Shown here: positions 54,233 to 62,686 of the stretch, in pieces
Layout: each line of letters begins with the position of its first letter
How positions within the stretch are numbered: position 1 is the stretch's first letter
NCBI RefSeq assembly: GCF_013522725.1
Contig: NZ_JAAMRF010000008.1
Location: 186,001-250,000 of the forward strand
DNA: 64,000 bases
Direction: 5' to 3'
DNA from: Stutzerimonas azotifigens
GTDB taxonomy: Bacteria > Pseudomonadota > Gammaproteobacteria > Pseudomonadales > Pseudomonadaceae
Notes under the pieces: model-generated
What the model saw: the letters and a program-made list of their open reading frames with translations, nothing else
What the model was told of the DNA's origin: nothing
The model's database searches: none
Program-made: the position numbers and the translations under genes

Positions 54233-55018
54233 ATGAAAATCGCCGCCATCGCCGCGCTGTTCCTGTTTCTGGCCGGTTGCGCCAGCGGGCCGCGCATCGA
54301 TACCCGCCACAGCTCCACCGGCCATGACAGCCGGGTGCAATACATCATCGTGCATTACACCTCAGCGGATCTCGAGCGGTCACTGACACTGCTGGGCGGC
54401 AACAACGTCAGTACCCATTACCTGATCGGTCAGTCGCCGGCGACCATCTACCGGCTAGTGGATGAAGACCGCCGTGCCTGGCATGCCGGCGAGAGCGAAT
54501 GGCAAGGACGCACCTGGCTCAACGCGACCTCGATAGGCATCGAACTGATCAACCTGGGTTATCAGGAAGGCCCCGAGGGCAGTCGGCTCTGGTATCCCTT
54601 CGGTGAGAAGCAGATCGATGCGCTGGTGGTGTTGCTCAAGGACATCATGCAGCGCCACGGACTCAAGCCCGGCGCGATCATTGGCCACAGTGACATCGCG
54701 CCCCAGCGCAAGGTCGACCCCGGTCCGCTGTTCCCCTGGAAGCGCCTGGCCGACGAGGGGCTGATTCCCTGGCCGCAGGCCGATCGAGTGGCCGCGTACC
54801 AGGCGGCTTACGCGCTGCAGCTGCCCGATGTGGCCTGGTTCCAGGAAGCGCTGGGCGCCGAGGGCTACAAGGTCCCGCGCCACGGCCATCTGGATCTGGA
54901 AACCCGCAATGTGATCGCCGCCTTCCAGATGAAGTATCGGCCGACGCGTTTCGACGGTGAGCCCGATGCCGAGACCGCCGCCATGCTGCAGGCCCTGGCG
55001 GATCAGCGTCGCGGCTGA
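54233..55018 (+). CDS. ampDh2: N-acetylmuramyl-L-alanine amidase, lipoprotein (AmpDh2-like)
   Basis: A 261-aa lipoprotein: leader MKIAAIAALFLFLAGC with Cys16 as the lipid site. The Amidase_2 domain follows with zinc-ligand segments IIVHYTS (about 38-44) and IGHSDIAPQRKVDPGP (about 142-157), and a C-terminal peptidoglycan-binding-like repeat (LDLETRNVIAAFQMKYRP near 220). Periplasmic AmpD homologues cleave muropeptides and affect beta-lactamase induction and cell-wall turnover. Located as in P. aeruginosa, after the GGDEF gene and before the kinB-algB operon, on which it converges. Confidence 0.92.
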   Translation: MKIAAIAALFLFLAGCASGPRIDTRHSSTGHDSRVQYIIVHYTSADLERSLTLLGGNNVSTHYLIGQSPATIYRLVDEDRRAWHAGESEWQGRTWLNATSIGIELINLGYQEGPEGSRLWYPFGEKQIDALVVLLKDIMQRHGLKPGAIIGHSDIAPQRKVDPGPLFPWKRLADEGLIPWPQADRVAAYQAAYALQLPDVAWFQEALGAEGYKVPRHGHLDLETRNVIAAFQMKYRPTRFDGEPDAETAAMLQALADQRRG

Positions 55019-55021
55019 GTG

Positions 55022-55426
55022 TCAGCGCCGAGACGTGCCGATCAGGCGTGAGTCGGCGAGTGCAGCGGTGCGGTGTTCGCTGGCGGCAAGGTAATCATCG
55101 TTGGCAATCATCGAAAGGAATGCGTCTTTCGATGGGTAGCGGACCAGCAGCAGCTCATCCCAGTCTTCTCCAGGCGGCGCGATCAGCGCGGCGTGCGCCT
55201 GGGCCATGATTTCCACTTCAGCGCCCACGGCACGTAGATGCTGAAGGGCCACCCGGCTGTAGCGGGCGTACGCCTCGCGGCCGCTGCATGGGCGGTGGCT
55301 GCTCCCGGGCGGGTAAGCCGCCTGCTCGTTGTAGCGCAGCAGGTTGAGCATCAGGATAGGCACGGCCGAAGGCATGGTGCGGGCGAATTGCTCCAGCTGC
55401 TCGCGGCTGGGGTTGAGGCTCGGCAT
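55022..55426 (-). CDS. DUF1330-family protein
   Basis: A 134-aa small protein with the dimeric alpha/beta-barrel pattern of DUF1330: AVPILMLNLLRYNEQAAYP near residue 20, GREAYARYSRVA near 48 and LLVRYPSKDAFLSMIANDDY near 92. The function is unknown. It starts with a good ribosome-binding site (GGAG) 21 bases after the kinB stop, so it looks like the third gene of an algB-kinB operon. Confidence 0.85.
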   Translation of the reverse strand: MPSLNPSREQLEQFARTMPSAVPILMLNLLRYNEQAAYPPGSSHRPCSGREAYARYSRVALQHLRAVGAEVEIMAQAHAALIAPPGEDWDELLLVRYPSKDAFLSMIANDDYLAASEHRTAALADSRLIGTSRR

Positions 55427-55447
55427 GGGAGGGCTCCTGCTTGCCCT

Positions 55448-57234
55448 TTAGACTGGCAGGGCGACGTAGAAGATCGTCCCATGACCGATACGCGAGTGCA
55501 CGCCGATCCTGCCACCATGCAGCTGGGCGATTTCCTTACATAAGGCAAGCCCCAGTCCGGCGCCGCCGCGACGGCGGCCGATCTGCACGAAAGGCTCGAA
55601 GATTCGCGCCTGCTGGCTGTAGGGGATGCCTTCGCCGTTGTCCTCGACGCTCAGGATCACCCGCTCGCCGTGGCGTCGCGCCAACAGGCGGATCTCACCG
55701 CCCTTGGGGGTATAGCGCAGGGCATTGCTGAGCAGGTTGTCCAGCACCCTATCCATCTGCGAGCGATCCAGCAGCAGGCTCGGTAGCGGCGGTTGCAGCT
55801 CCAGGTTCAGCTCGATGCCCAGCGCTTGCGCTTGCATGAGGAAGCGCTCGCGGGCCTGGCCGAGCAGCTCGGCAATGTCGCAGGGAGAGCGGTCGAGCTT
55901 CTGCTGGCCGCTCTGGTAGCGGGAGAAGTTGAGCAGATCGTTGATCAGCCCGACCAGGCGCTGCATCTCTTCGTGAACGGTGATCGACAGGTCCGCCTCG
56001 CGGCTTTCCGGTGCGAATTTCATCCGTTCGCGCAGCAGACTGAAGGCCATCTGCATGCCGGTCACCGGGGTGCGCAGCTCATGGGAGGCGCGCAGCACGA
56101 ACTCGTTGCGAACGCGCTCGAAGGTGCGCTGGTCGGTGACGTCATGCAGCACCATCACCGCCCCGCTGATGCGGCCGTCCTGGTGGTTGACCGGACTCAT
56201 CCGCCAGGCCAGCAGGCGTTTTTCGCCATCGGCCTCGATCACCAGGTCTTCCGGCGGGGCGGCCAGCGGCTGGTCGTTGAGGACCTGCTGTGCGGCGGAG
56301 TCGAGTTCGGGTGTGCCGAGCGCTTCGCCGAGGCTCGACCCGAGGTGTTCCGTCTCCCAGGCCAGCTGGCGCTGGGCGACCGGGTTTGCGTGCTCCAGGT
56401 GGCCGTTGCGGTCGACGATCAACAGGCCATCGTCGATGCTGTCCAGCAGCGCCTGCAGACGCTGTTGGCCATCGACCAGGGCTTCGACGTTGGTTTGCTT
56501 GAATTGATGCAGCGCCTCGGCCATCAGCCCGAAGCGGCGGATCAGCGAAGACACTTCGGCGATCGGTGAAGCAGGCAGGACGACGTTGAAGTTACCCCGG
56601 CCAATCTGGTCGGCGGCGGCCGACAGCTGCTCGATGGGGTCGCCGAAGCGGCGGGCGAAACTGTGGGCGGTGATGAAGCCGATCACCAGTACCGCCACCC
56701 CGGTCAGGCCGAGCAGGCCGGCCAGCAGCAAGGCACGGTCGCGGCCGCGGATCTCGGTGTCGCGGATATGATCGTAGGCCGCCTGCTGCATGTCGGCCAT
56801 GAGGTTGCGCACGTCGTTGAAGGCCTGGCTCAGGTGGTTGCCGTCTTCGAACAGGCTGAGCGCATCGCTGTTGGGGGCTTCGGCGGCCTGCGTGAAGCGC
56901 GCATAAGCCTCGCCGATCCGCTCGAAGGTCTGCTGGTCGAGTTGCTCGGGGGCTTCGCTGATGCCTCTGGCCAGCGTCGTCTGGAACGCTTCGCGGACCT
57001 CCGCCAAGGCGGAAGGGTCGGGGCTCTTCTTGAGCAGCAGCACCATGTGGTTGCCCAGCGACTGGCGCAGCTTCTGGTTGATCTCGATGATGCCGAAGTT
57101 GTTGCGGATCAGCCGTTCCTGGCTTTGCGCCATCTGCATCACGCTGACCAGAGCCAGCAACAGACCGAGCAGCGCCACCGTCATCAGTGCCGAGAACCCG
57201 AGGAAAAGTCGGGTTCGCAGCTTCATCTGAAGCT

Positions 57235-57238
<4 letters not shown>
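55448..57238 (-). CDS. kinB: Sensor histidine kinase KinB
   Basis: A 596-aa inner-membrane sensor kinase. Two membrane segments (about 11-31 and 170-190) bracket a helical periplasmic sensor. A HAMP domain (after the second segment), a PAS domain near 255-360 (LLDSIDDGLLIVDRNGHLEH), the H-box SHELRTPVTG and the catalytic ATPase boxes (DNLLSNALRYTP, DNGEGIP, GAGLGLALCK) follow. KinB phosphorylates, and mainly dephosphorylates, AlgB in P. aeruginosa alginate control. Its ATG overlaps the algB stop, so the pair is coupled. Confidence 0.94.
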
Positions 57239-58581
<1,343 letters not shown>

Positions 58582-58704
58582 GGGTGATTTCACTCGTTCT
58601 GGCCTGCGGTTGGCAGGCCTTGGGTTAAAACAGCTGGGCACAATAGCCATTTCCAGCGCAGCTGCCCATCGGGGCAGCTCAGCGCCTTGCTTAGTCTACA
58701 AAAC

Positions 58705-58723
58705 GCCGTGCAAGTTGCACGGC
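58705..58723. promoter_or_regulatory. Palindromic putative enhancer site (UAS)
   Basis: GCCGTGCAA-G-TTGCACGGC is a perfect 9+1+9 inverted repeat centred about 91 bases before the -24 element. It includes TGCA-N3-TGCA, which recurs upstream of the second sigma-54 promoter at 60194-60204. Confidence 0.7.
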
Positions 58724-58803
58724 CGAGCGCACTCCATCCTGCACCCTGCATGGTTGGCCTCAGGCGGGCGGCTCTGGAACCGCCGTCGCGCCTCGCCCAG
58801 GGT

Positions 58804-58818
58804 TGGCACAGCGCTTGC
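58804..58818 (+). promoter_or_regulatory. Sigma-54 promoter of the BON-domain gene
   Basis: TGGCACA-N4-TTGC has GG (58805-58806) and GC (58817-58818) exactly 10 bases apart and only one deviation from TGGCACG-N4-TTGC. The predicted start of transcription is near 58830, 33 bases before the ATG. Confidence 0.88.
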
Positions 58819-58862
58819 GACCAGCGCTCTGAATGCATTCGTTGCAAAGCAAGGAGATAGCC

Positions 58863-59690
58863 ATGAATCAGCGATTCGGCGCATTGGCCGCTGCTCTCGC
58901 AGCCTCCGCCTGGCTGACGGTAGCGCCAGGCGCCCAGGCGCAGCCCGCTGCGGCACAGGACGAGGCGCTCGAGCACTCGGTCGAACGTGCGCTGTCGGAG
59001 AGTTCAAGCCTCAGGGGACATTCGCTTCGAGCCGAGGTGGCCGGCGGCCATGTGCTGTTGCTCGGCGATGTCAGCAACGGCGCCGAGAAGGAACTCGCCG
59101 AACGTATCGCCCGCGACGTGCCGGGTGTGAGTCGCGTCGACAACGAGATACGTATCGCTGCGGATGCTACGGCCGACGGCCAGCGGAGCACGGGGTCCAC
59201 CGTGTCGCAGCGGCTGGACGACGGCGCCATTACCGCGACGGTCAAGTCCGAGCTGCTGTGGAACCGTGAAACCGAAGGCCTTGATATCAATGTCGATACC
59301 CGCGATGGCGTTGTGACCCTTACCGGGCGCTCGCAAACCGAGGCGGGCAAGGCCCAGGCCGAACGGCTGGCGAAGACCACCGAGGCGGTTCGTTCGGTGA
59401 TCAATCAGATCACGGTCGGCGGGGGACCCAGTACCGCCGGCAAGGCCGCTGCCGCCGCCGATGACGTGCAAGCCTCTCTCAGCGATGCCTGGATCACCAG
59501 CAAAGTGAAAAGCGCCCTGTTGTATGAGCGCGACCTCGATGGGCTCGGAATTTCCGTCGATACCCGTGAGGGAAGGGTGGTCCTGAGCGGCAAGGTCGAA
59601 AGCGCCGAGCAAAGGCAGCGGGCGATAGAGACGGCACGCGGCATCCGAGGGGTACGCGACGTCAGTGCCGAGCAACTGCAAGTCAACTAA
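58863..59690 (+). CDS. Periplasmic protein with three BON domains
   Basis: A 275-aa protein with a signal peptide (residues 1-27, ending GAQA). Three BON domains follow, at about 33-99, 117-186 and 205-275, each with the pattern ITxxVKSxLL ... VxGVxxV. BON proteins (OsmY-like) bind phospholipid and are linked to osmotic or envelope stress. AAGGAG is well placed before the ATG. It is followed 17 bases on by a DUF2383-type gene and transcribed from a sigma-54 promoter, which is uncommon for this family. Confidence 0.9.
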   Translation: MNQRFGALAAALAASAWLTVAPGAQAQPAAAQDEALEHSVERALSESSSLRGHSLRAEVAGGHVLLLGDVSNGAEKELAERIARDVPGVSRVDNEIRIAADATADGQRSTGSTVSQRLDDGAITATVKSELLWNRETEGLDINVDTRDGVVTLTGRSQTEAGKAQAERLAKTTEAVRSVINQITVGGGPSTAGKAAAAADDVQASLSDAWITSKVKSALLYERDLDGLGISVDTREGRVVLSGKVESAEQRQRAIETARGIRGVRDVSAEQLQVN

Positions 59691-59707
59691 CCGCAAAGGA
59701 GAACACC

Positions 59708-60139
59708 ATGAGCCGAGCAATGACTCAACTCAACGAACTGATCGAAATTACCCGCGACGGGCAGCACTTCTATCAGCACGCCATTGAGGAAGTGAAGGAT
59801 GTGGAACTGCAGCACCTGTTCCGCGACATGGCCCAGGCAAAGACCCACGTGATCCAGGCGCTGTCCGTCAAGGTCGCCGCCCATCATGAACAGCCTGCTC
59901 AAGGCGGGACGATGCTCGGAAAGATGCGCGAAATGTATGCCGATACCAAGGCCAAGCTGGGTGACGAGGCCACCGTGTTCGTCGACCAGCTTGAAGAGAC
60001 CGAAGATCGGATCCTGCACGCCTTCGAAGATGCGCTCGAGGATGCCGAGCCCGATGTACGAGCGTTGCTCGCCATCGAGTTGCCCAAGATCCGCGCCTGT
60101 CACGATCGTATGCGCAACCTGAAAAAGAGCATGCACTGA
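59708..60139 (+). CDS. PA2169-type four-helix-bundle protein (DUF2383)
   Basis: A 143-aa helical, ferritin-like protein: LNELIEITRDGQHFYQHAIE near residue 8, then VELQHLFRDMAQAKTHVI, and LEETEDRILHAFEDALED with many acidic and His residues. Family members in Pseudomonas are stress- or starvation-linked and of unknown function; metal binding is possible but the ligands are not certain. It is co-transcribed with the BON gene (17-base gap). Confidence 0.85.
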   Translation: MSRAMTQLNELIEITRDGQHFYQHAIEEVKDVELQHLFRDMAQAKTHVIQALSVKVAAHHEQPAQGGTMLGKMREMYADTKAKLGDEATVFVDQLEETEDRILHAFEDALEDAEPDVRALLAIELPKIRACHDRMRNLKKSMH

Positions 60140-60148
60140 AGGGACGCC

Positions 60149-60183
60149 GCCGGGCTTTCAAGCAGTCATGCAAAAAGCCCGGC
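60149..60183 (+). terminator. Hairpin after the DUF2383 gene
   Basis: GCCGGGCTTT (60149-60158) pairs with AAAGCCCGGC (60174-60183), 10-bp perfect stem, 15-base loop, 9 bases past the stop codon. No U-tract follows on the plus strand. Confidence 0.6.
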
Positions 60184-60193
60184 ATTAAAAAGG

Positions 60194-60204
60194 TGCATCG
60201 TGCA
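60194..60204. promoter_or_regulatory. TGCA-N3-TGCA element, putative UAS
   Basis: GTGCATCGTGCAA shares the GTGCA-N3-TGCA core with the palindrome upstream of the BON gene. It lies about 73 bases before the second sigma-54 -24 element, a fitting distance for an enhancer-binding protein. Confidence 0.5.
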
Positions 60205-60235
60205 ATTTAAGCGTGACGGTTATTTTTAGTTCAAT

Positions 60236-60248
60236 TAACTAATTGATT
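60236..60248 (-). promoter_or_regulatory. IHF-binding site
   Basis: On the minus strand AATCAATTAGTTA matches the IHF consensus WATCAA-N4-TTR in full. It lies in an A+T-rich stretch between the putative UAS and the sigma-54 promoter, the usual place for IHF to bend DNA. Confidence 0.7.
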
Positions 60249-60275
60249 TTAAAGGGAAAAATTTCGATCGAAGGC

Positions 60276-60292
60276 TGGCACGCAGGCTGCAA
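60276..60292 (+). promoter_or_regulatory. Sigma-54 promoter of the 78-aa protein gene
   Basis: TGGCACG-N4-CTGCAA: the -24 element is a perfect consensus match, and GG (60277-60278) and GC (60289-60290) are 10 bases apart. The predicted start of transcription is near 60302, 38 bases before the ATG at 60340. Confidence 0.9.
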
Positions 60293-60339
60293 TGTCCTTA
60301 GCAAGATTATCCGGTGTGCTTAGTAAAAGGAGTTGTGGG

Positions 60340-60576
60340 ATGAAACGCGAGGCCAGCCTCTCTCTTGCCAGCAAAGGTTTCCTCACAGGTGCTGTAGTCA
60401 TGCTGATCATGGGTGCCGAAAGCCCCATGTCACAACCGCTCAGCCAGGCACAGAAAGAATCAGTGGAACGAATCCGGATGTATGACGCTCAACCAATGGA
60501 GTTCGCTCAGAACCGTCAGGCACCTCGGCCTCTTGAGTATGCCCAGCCGACGGTTCAGCAGCGTTGGGTCTTTTGA
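60340..60576 (+). CDS. Small protein of unknown function (78 aa), sigma-54-driven
   Basis: I do not recognise this protein. The start MKREASLSLASKGFLTGAVV with a hydrophobic stretch (about 15-26) suggests a membrane anchor or signal peptide, followed by a polar Gln/Pro-rich tail (SQPLSQAQKES, then FAQNRQAPRPLEYAQP) ending RWVF. AAGGAG lies 7 bases before the ATG. It directly follows a sigma-54 promoter and precedes two more small membrane-protein genes on the same strand, so it seems the first gene of a small stress operon. Confidence 0.7.
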   Translation: MKREASLSLASKGFLTGAVVMLIMGAESPMSQPLSQAQKESVERIRMYDAQPMEFAQNRQAPRPLEYAQPTVQQRWVF

Positions 60577-60588
60577 GGAGGGCGTCGT

Positions 60589-60747
60589 ATGTGGCTGGCG
60601 TGTTTTGCGGTACTGGCAGCCTGCCTGGCGGTTGCGATGTGCTCCAGCCTCGCGCTGCTGAATCGGGCATTGAACGAGTCCCGAGTACTGGCCAAAGCGG
60701 ACAGCACATGCAGAAGAAAAAATGCAGTCGAACGGAGCTGTTCCTGA
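60589..60747 (+). CDS. Tiny hydrophobic protein (52 aa) of unknown function
   Basis: An ATG preceded by GAGGAGGG encodes [20 protein letters not shown], a membrane segment with four cysteines in or near it, followed by a basic tail ([12 protein letters not shown]). It starts 12 bases after the stop of the 78-aa gene and is read in the same direction. No family is recognised. The good ribosome-binding site and spacing support it, but it is short, so confidence is moderate. Confidence 0.55.
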   Translation: MWLACFAVLAACLAVAMCSSLALLNRALNESRVLAKADSTCRRKNAVERSCS

Positions 60748-60784
60748 GCGACTGAAGCGGTTCCACACCAAGAGGAGAAACACC

Positions 60785-60955
60785 ATGCTGAGTTGGGCTA
60801 TTACCTTTCTGATCATCGCCATCATCGCTGCTGTTCTGGGCTTCGGTGGTATCGCGGGTACTGCAACCGGTATCGCCAAGATCCTGTTCGTAGTGTTCCT
60901 GGTGCTCTTCGTAGCATCGTTGATCTTCGGCCGTGGCCGTGGTCCGCGAGTCTGA
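60785..60955 (+). CDS. DUF1328 small membrane protein
   Basis: A 56-aa protein, [20 protein letters not shown] then [15 protein letters not shown], with two membrane segments; this is the standard DUF1328 (YtjA-like) sequence. Function is unknown; such genes are common in stress-induced small-protein clusters. Upstream AGAGGAGA supports the start. It lies 37 bases after the 52-aa gene and probably shares its promoter. Confidence 0.9.
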   Translation: MLSWAITFLIIAIIAAVLGFGGIAGTATGIAKILFVVFLVLFVASLIFGRGRGPRV

Positions 60956-60964
60956 TGCATCCAT

Positions 60965-60984
60965 AGCCGCCCGTGAGGGCGGCT
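60965..60984 (+). terminator. Hairpin after the DUF1328 gene
   Basis: AGCCGCCC and GGGCGGCT form an 8-bp stem with a GTGA loop, 10 bases after the stop codon. There is no U-tract, so it may be a weak terminator. Confidence 0.55.
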
Positions 60985-61089
60985 GCAACCCAGGGAATGT
61001 TCCAGGCACTGGATGCCACTAATTCGGGGTTCGTGTTCAGCAACTGAGCGACGAACCCAACCCATCCGGAGGCGGTCGATGCGATCGTC

Positions 61090-61245
61090 TCGGTAGCCAT
61101 CCCCCCGGAAGGGGCGAGCCATGGGATCGGGACGCTTTGACGAGGTGAGTCGGAGCGACCTAGGGGTACAGGGAGTACCTCCGCAACTGCGGATCAGGTT
61201 CGGCACGGCTGAAGCCAGAGGCGGCAAGAGGGCCGCCTCTGGTCT
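61090..61245 (+). ncRNA. Candidate structured small RNA
   Basis: Consecutive hairpins occur: CCCC-GGAA-GGGG (61103-61114), GGTAC-AGGGA-GTACC (61165-61179), CCGC-AACT-GCGG (61181-61192) and a terminator-like 11-bp stem CCAGAGGCGGC/GCCGCCTCTGG (61215-61225 with 61232-61242). Two of the loops contain GGA, the core of RsmA/CsrA sites. The strand is uncertain, no promoter is seen, and no named RNA family is recognised; this is a structural observation only. Confidence 0.35.
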
Positions 61246-61419
61246 CAGCTATCTCGTCTTACTCATGGGGCGGGCAGTGCCTGCACCTATATGCTCTTCC
61301 GATTCTTCCTCTGGTCGATCAGATCGCCTTCATTGGTATTCCAGCCGGCTCTGTCCGTTGGGTGACCTTGGCGCGTCCGCGCCGTTATCATCGCCGTCAC
61401 CTTTACACGGGAGAACGAC

Positions 61420-62649
61420 ATGCTGAACGGCCTTTGGCTGGGCTTTTTTCTGGTGGCCGCTGTGGCCGGCGCGGCACGCTGGCTGATCGGCGGCGACCCC
61501 ACGGTCTTTGCCGCGCTGGTGGAAAGCCTGTTTGCCATGGCCAAGCTGGCCGTCGAGGTGATGATCGTACTGTTCGGCACCTTGACGCTGTGGCTCGGCT
61601 TCCTGCGCATCGCGGAAAAGGCTGGGCTGGTGGAACAGCTGGCGCGCCTGCTGGGCCCGCTGTTCCGGCGGCTGATGCCCGAAGTGCCGGCCGGCCATCC
61701 CGCGCTGGGGCTGATCACCCTCAACTTCGCCGCCAACGGGCTGGGCCTGGACAACGCGGCCACGCCAATCGGACTCAAGGCGATGCGTGCGTTGCAGGAG
61801 CTCAACCCGAGCAAGACCATCGCCAGCAACGCGCAGATCCTATTCCTGGTGCTCAACACCTCGGGGCTGACCCTGTTGCCGGTGACCATCTTCATGTACC
61901 GCGCGCAGCAGGGCGCCGACGATCCGACCCTGGTGTTTTTGCCCATTCTGCTGGCCACCAGCGCCTCGTCCCTGGCCGGGCTGCTCGCCGTGGCACTGGT
62001 CCAGCGGCTGCGGATCTGGGATCCGGTGGTGCTGATGTACCTGGTGCCGGGCGCCTTGCTGCTCGGCGGCTTCATGGCTCTGCTGGCCGGCCTCTCGGCG
62101 ACCGCACTGGCCTCGCTGTCGTCGCTGCTCGGCAATCTCACGCTGTTCGGCCTGATCATTGCCTTTCTCCTGGTCGGGGCGCTGCGTAAGGTGCCGGTCT
62201 ATGAAAGTTTCGTCGAGGGTGCGCAGGAAGGCTTCGACGTGGCGAAAAGCCTGCTGCCCTACCTGATCGCCATGCTCTGCGCGATTGGCGTGCTGCGCGC
62301 CTCGGGTGCGCTCGACTTCGGGCTGGACGGCATTCGCTGGCTGGTCGAAGTACTGGGCTGGGACACACGCTTCGTCGACGCGCTGCCGACGGCGCTGGTC
62401 AAGCCGTTCTCCGGCAGTGCAGCGCGGGCAATGCTGATCGAGACGATGCAGAGCCAGGGTGTGGACAGCTTCCCGGCGCTGCTGGCCGCCACGGTGCAGG
62501 GCAGCACCGAGACGACCTTTTATGTGCTGGCGGTGTACTTCGGCGCGGTGGGCATCCAGCGCGCCCGGCATGCGGTGGGCTGTGCATTGGCGGCCGACTT
62601 CGCCGGCGTGCTGGCCGCCATCGGGGTTTGCTACTGGTTCTTCGGCTAA
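61420..62649 (+). CDS. Nucleoside-recognition-domain membrane protein (SpmA-SpmB-like)
   Basis: A 409-aa protein with about ten membrane segments and two nucleoside-recognition (Gate) domains, one near residues 45-150 (LNFAANGLGLDNAATPIGLK, NTSGLTLLPVTI) and one in the C-terminal third (PTALVKPFSGSAARAMLIET, then VQGSTETTFYVLAVYFG). The two halves look like fused spore-maturation proteins SpmA and SpmB, common in non-sporulating bacteria, where their role is unknown; a transport role is likely. It ends just before a shared terminator. Confidence 0.88.
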   Translation: MLNGLWLGFFLVAAVAGAARWLIGGDPTVFAALVESLFAMAKLAVEVMIVLFGTLTLWLGFLRIAEKAGLVEQLARLLGPLFRRLMPEVPAGHPALGLITLNFAANGLGLDNAATPIGLKAMRALQELNPSKTIASNAQILFLVLNTSGLTLLPVTIFMYRAQQGADDPTLVFLPILLATSASSLAGLLAVALVQRLRIWDPVVLMYLVPGALLLGGFMALLAGLSATALASLSSLLGNLTLFGLIIAFLLVGALRKVPVYESFVEGAQEGFDVAKSLLPYLIAMLCAIGVLRASGALDFGLDGIRWLVEVLGWDTRFVDALPTALVKPFSGSAARAMLIETMQSQGVDSFPALLAATVQGSTETTFYVLAVYFGAVGIQRARHAVGCALAADFAGVLAAIGVCYWFFG

Positions 62650-62656
62650 CACTGCA

Positions 62657-62679
62657 CGGGCGCCTGTATCAGGCGCCCG
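62657..62679. terminator. Shared terminator between convergent genes
   Basis: CGGGCGCCTG (62657-62666) pairs perfectly with CAGGCGCCCG (62670-62679) around a TAT loop, between the stops of the nucleoside-recognition gene and the AbrB-family gene. No U-tract. Confidence 0.7.
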
Positions 62680-62686
62680 CGTGTGC

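Larger units (their letters stand above)
58582..58862. promoter_or_regulatory. Divergent control region between algB and the BON-domain gene
   Basis: This 281-base region holds a 19-bp inverted repeat (58705-58723) and a near-consensus sigma-54 promoter (58804-58818) reading towards the BON gene. No open frame of note. The palindrome lies between the two genes and could also affect algB. Confidence 0.75.
60956..61419. other. Intergenic region with several RNA-like hairpins
   Basis: These 464 bases hold no convincing gene. They contain a hairpin directly after the DUF1328 gene (60965-60984), a cluster of hairpins from about 61090 to 61245 (listed separately as a candidate RNA), and the leader of the nucleoside-recognition gene. 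No clear promoter was found for the hairpin cluster. Confidence 0.6.
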
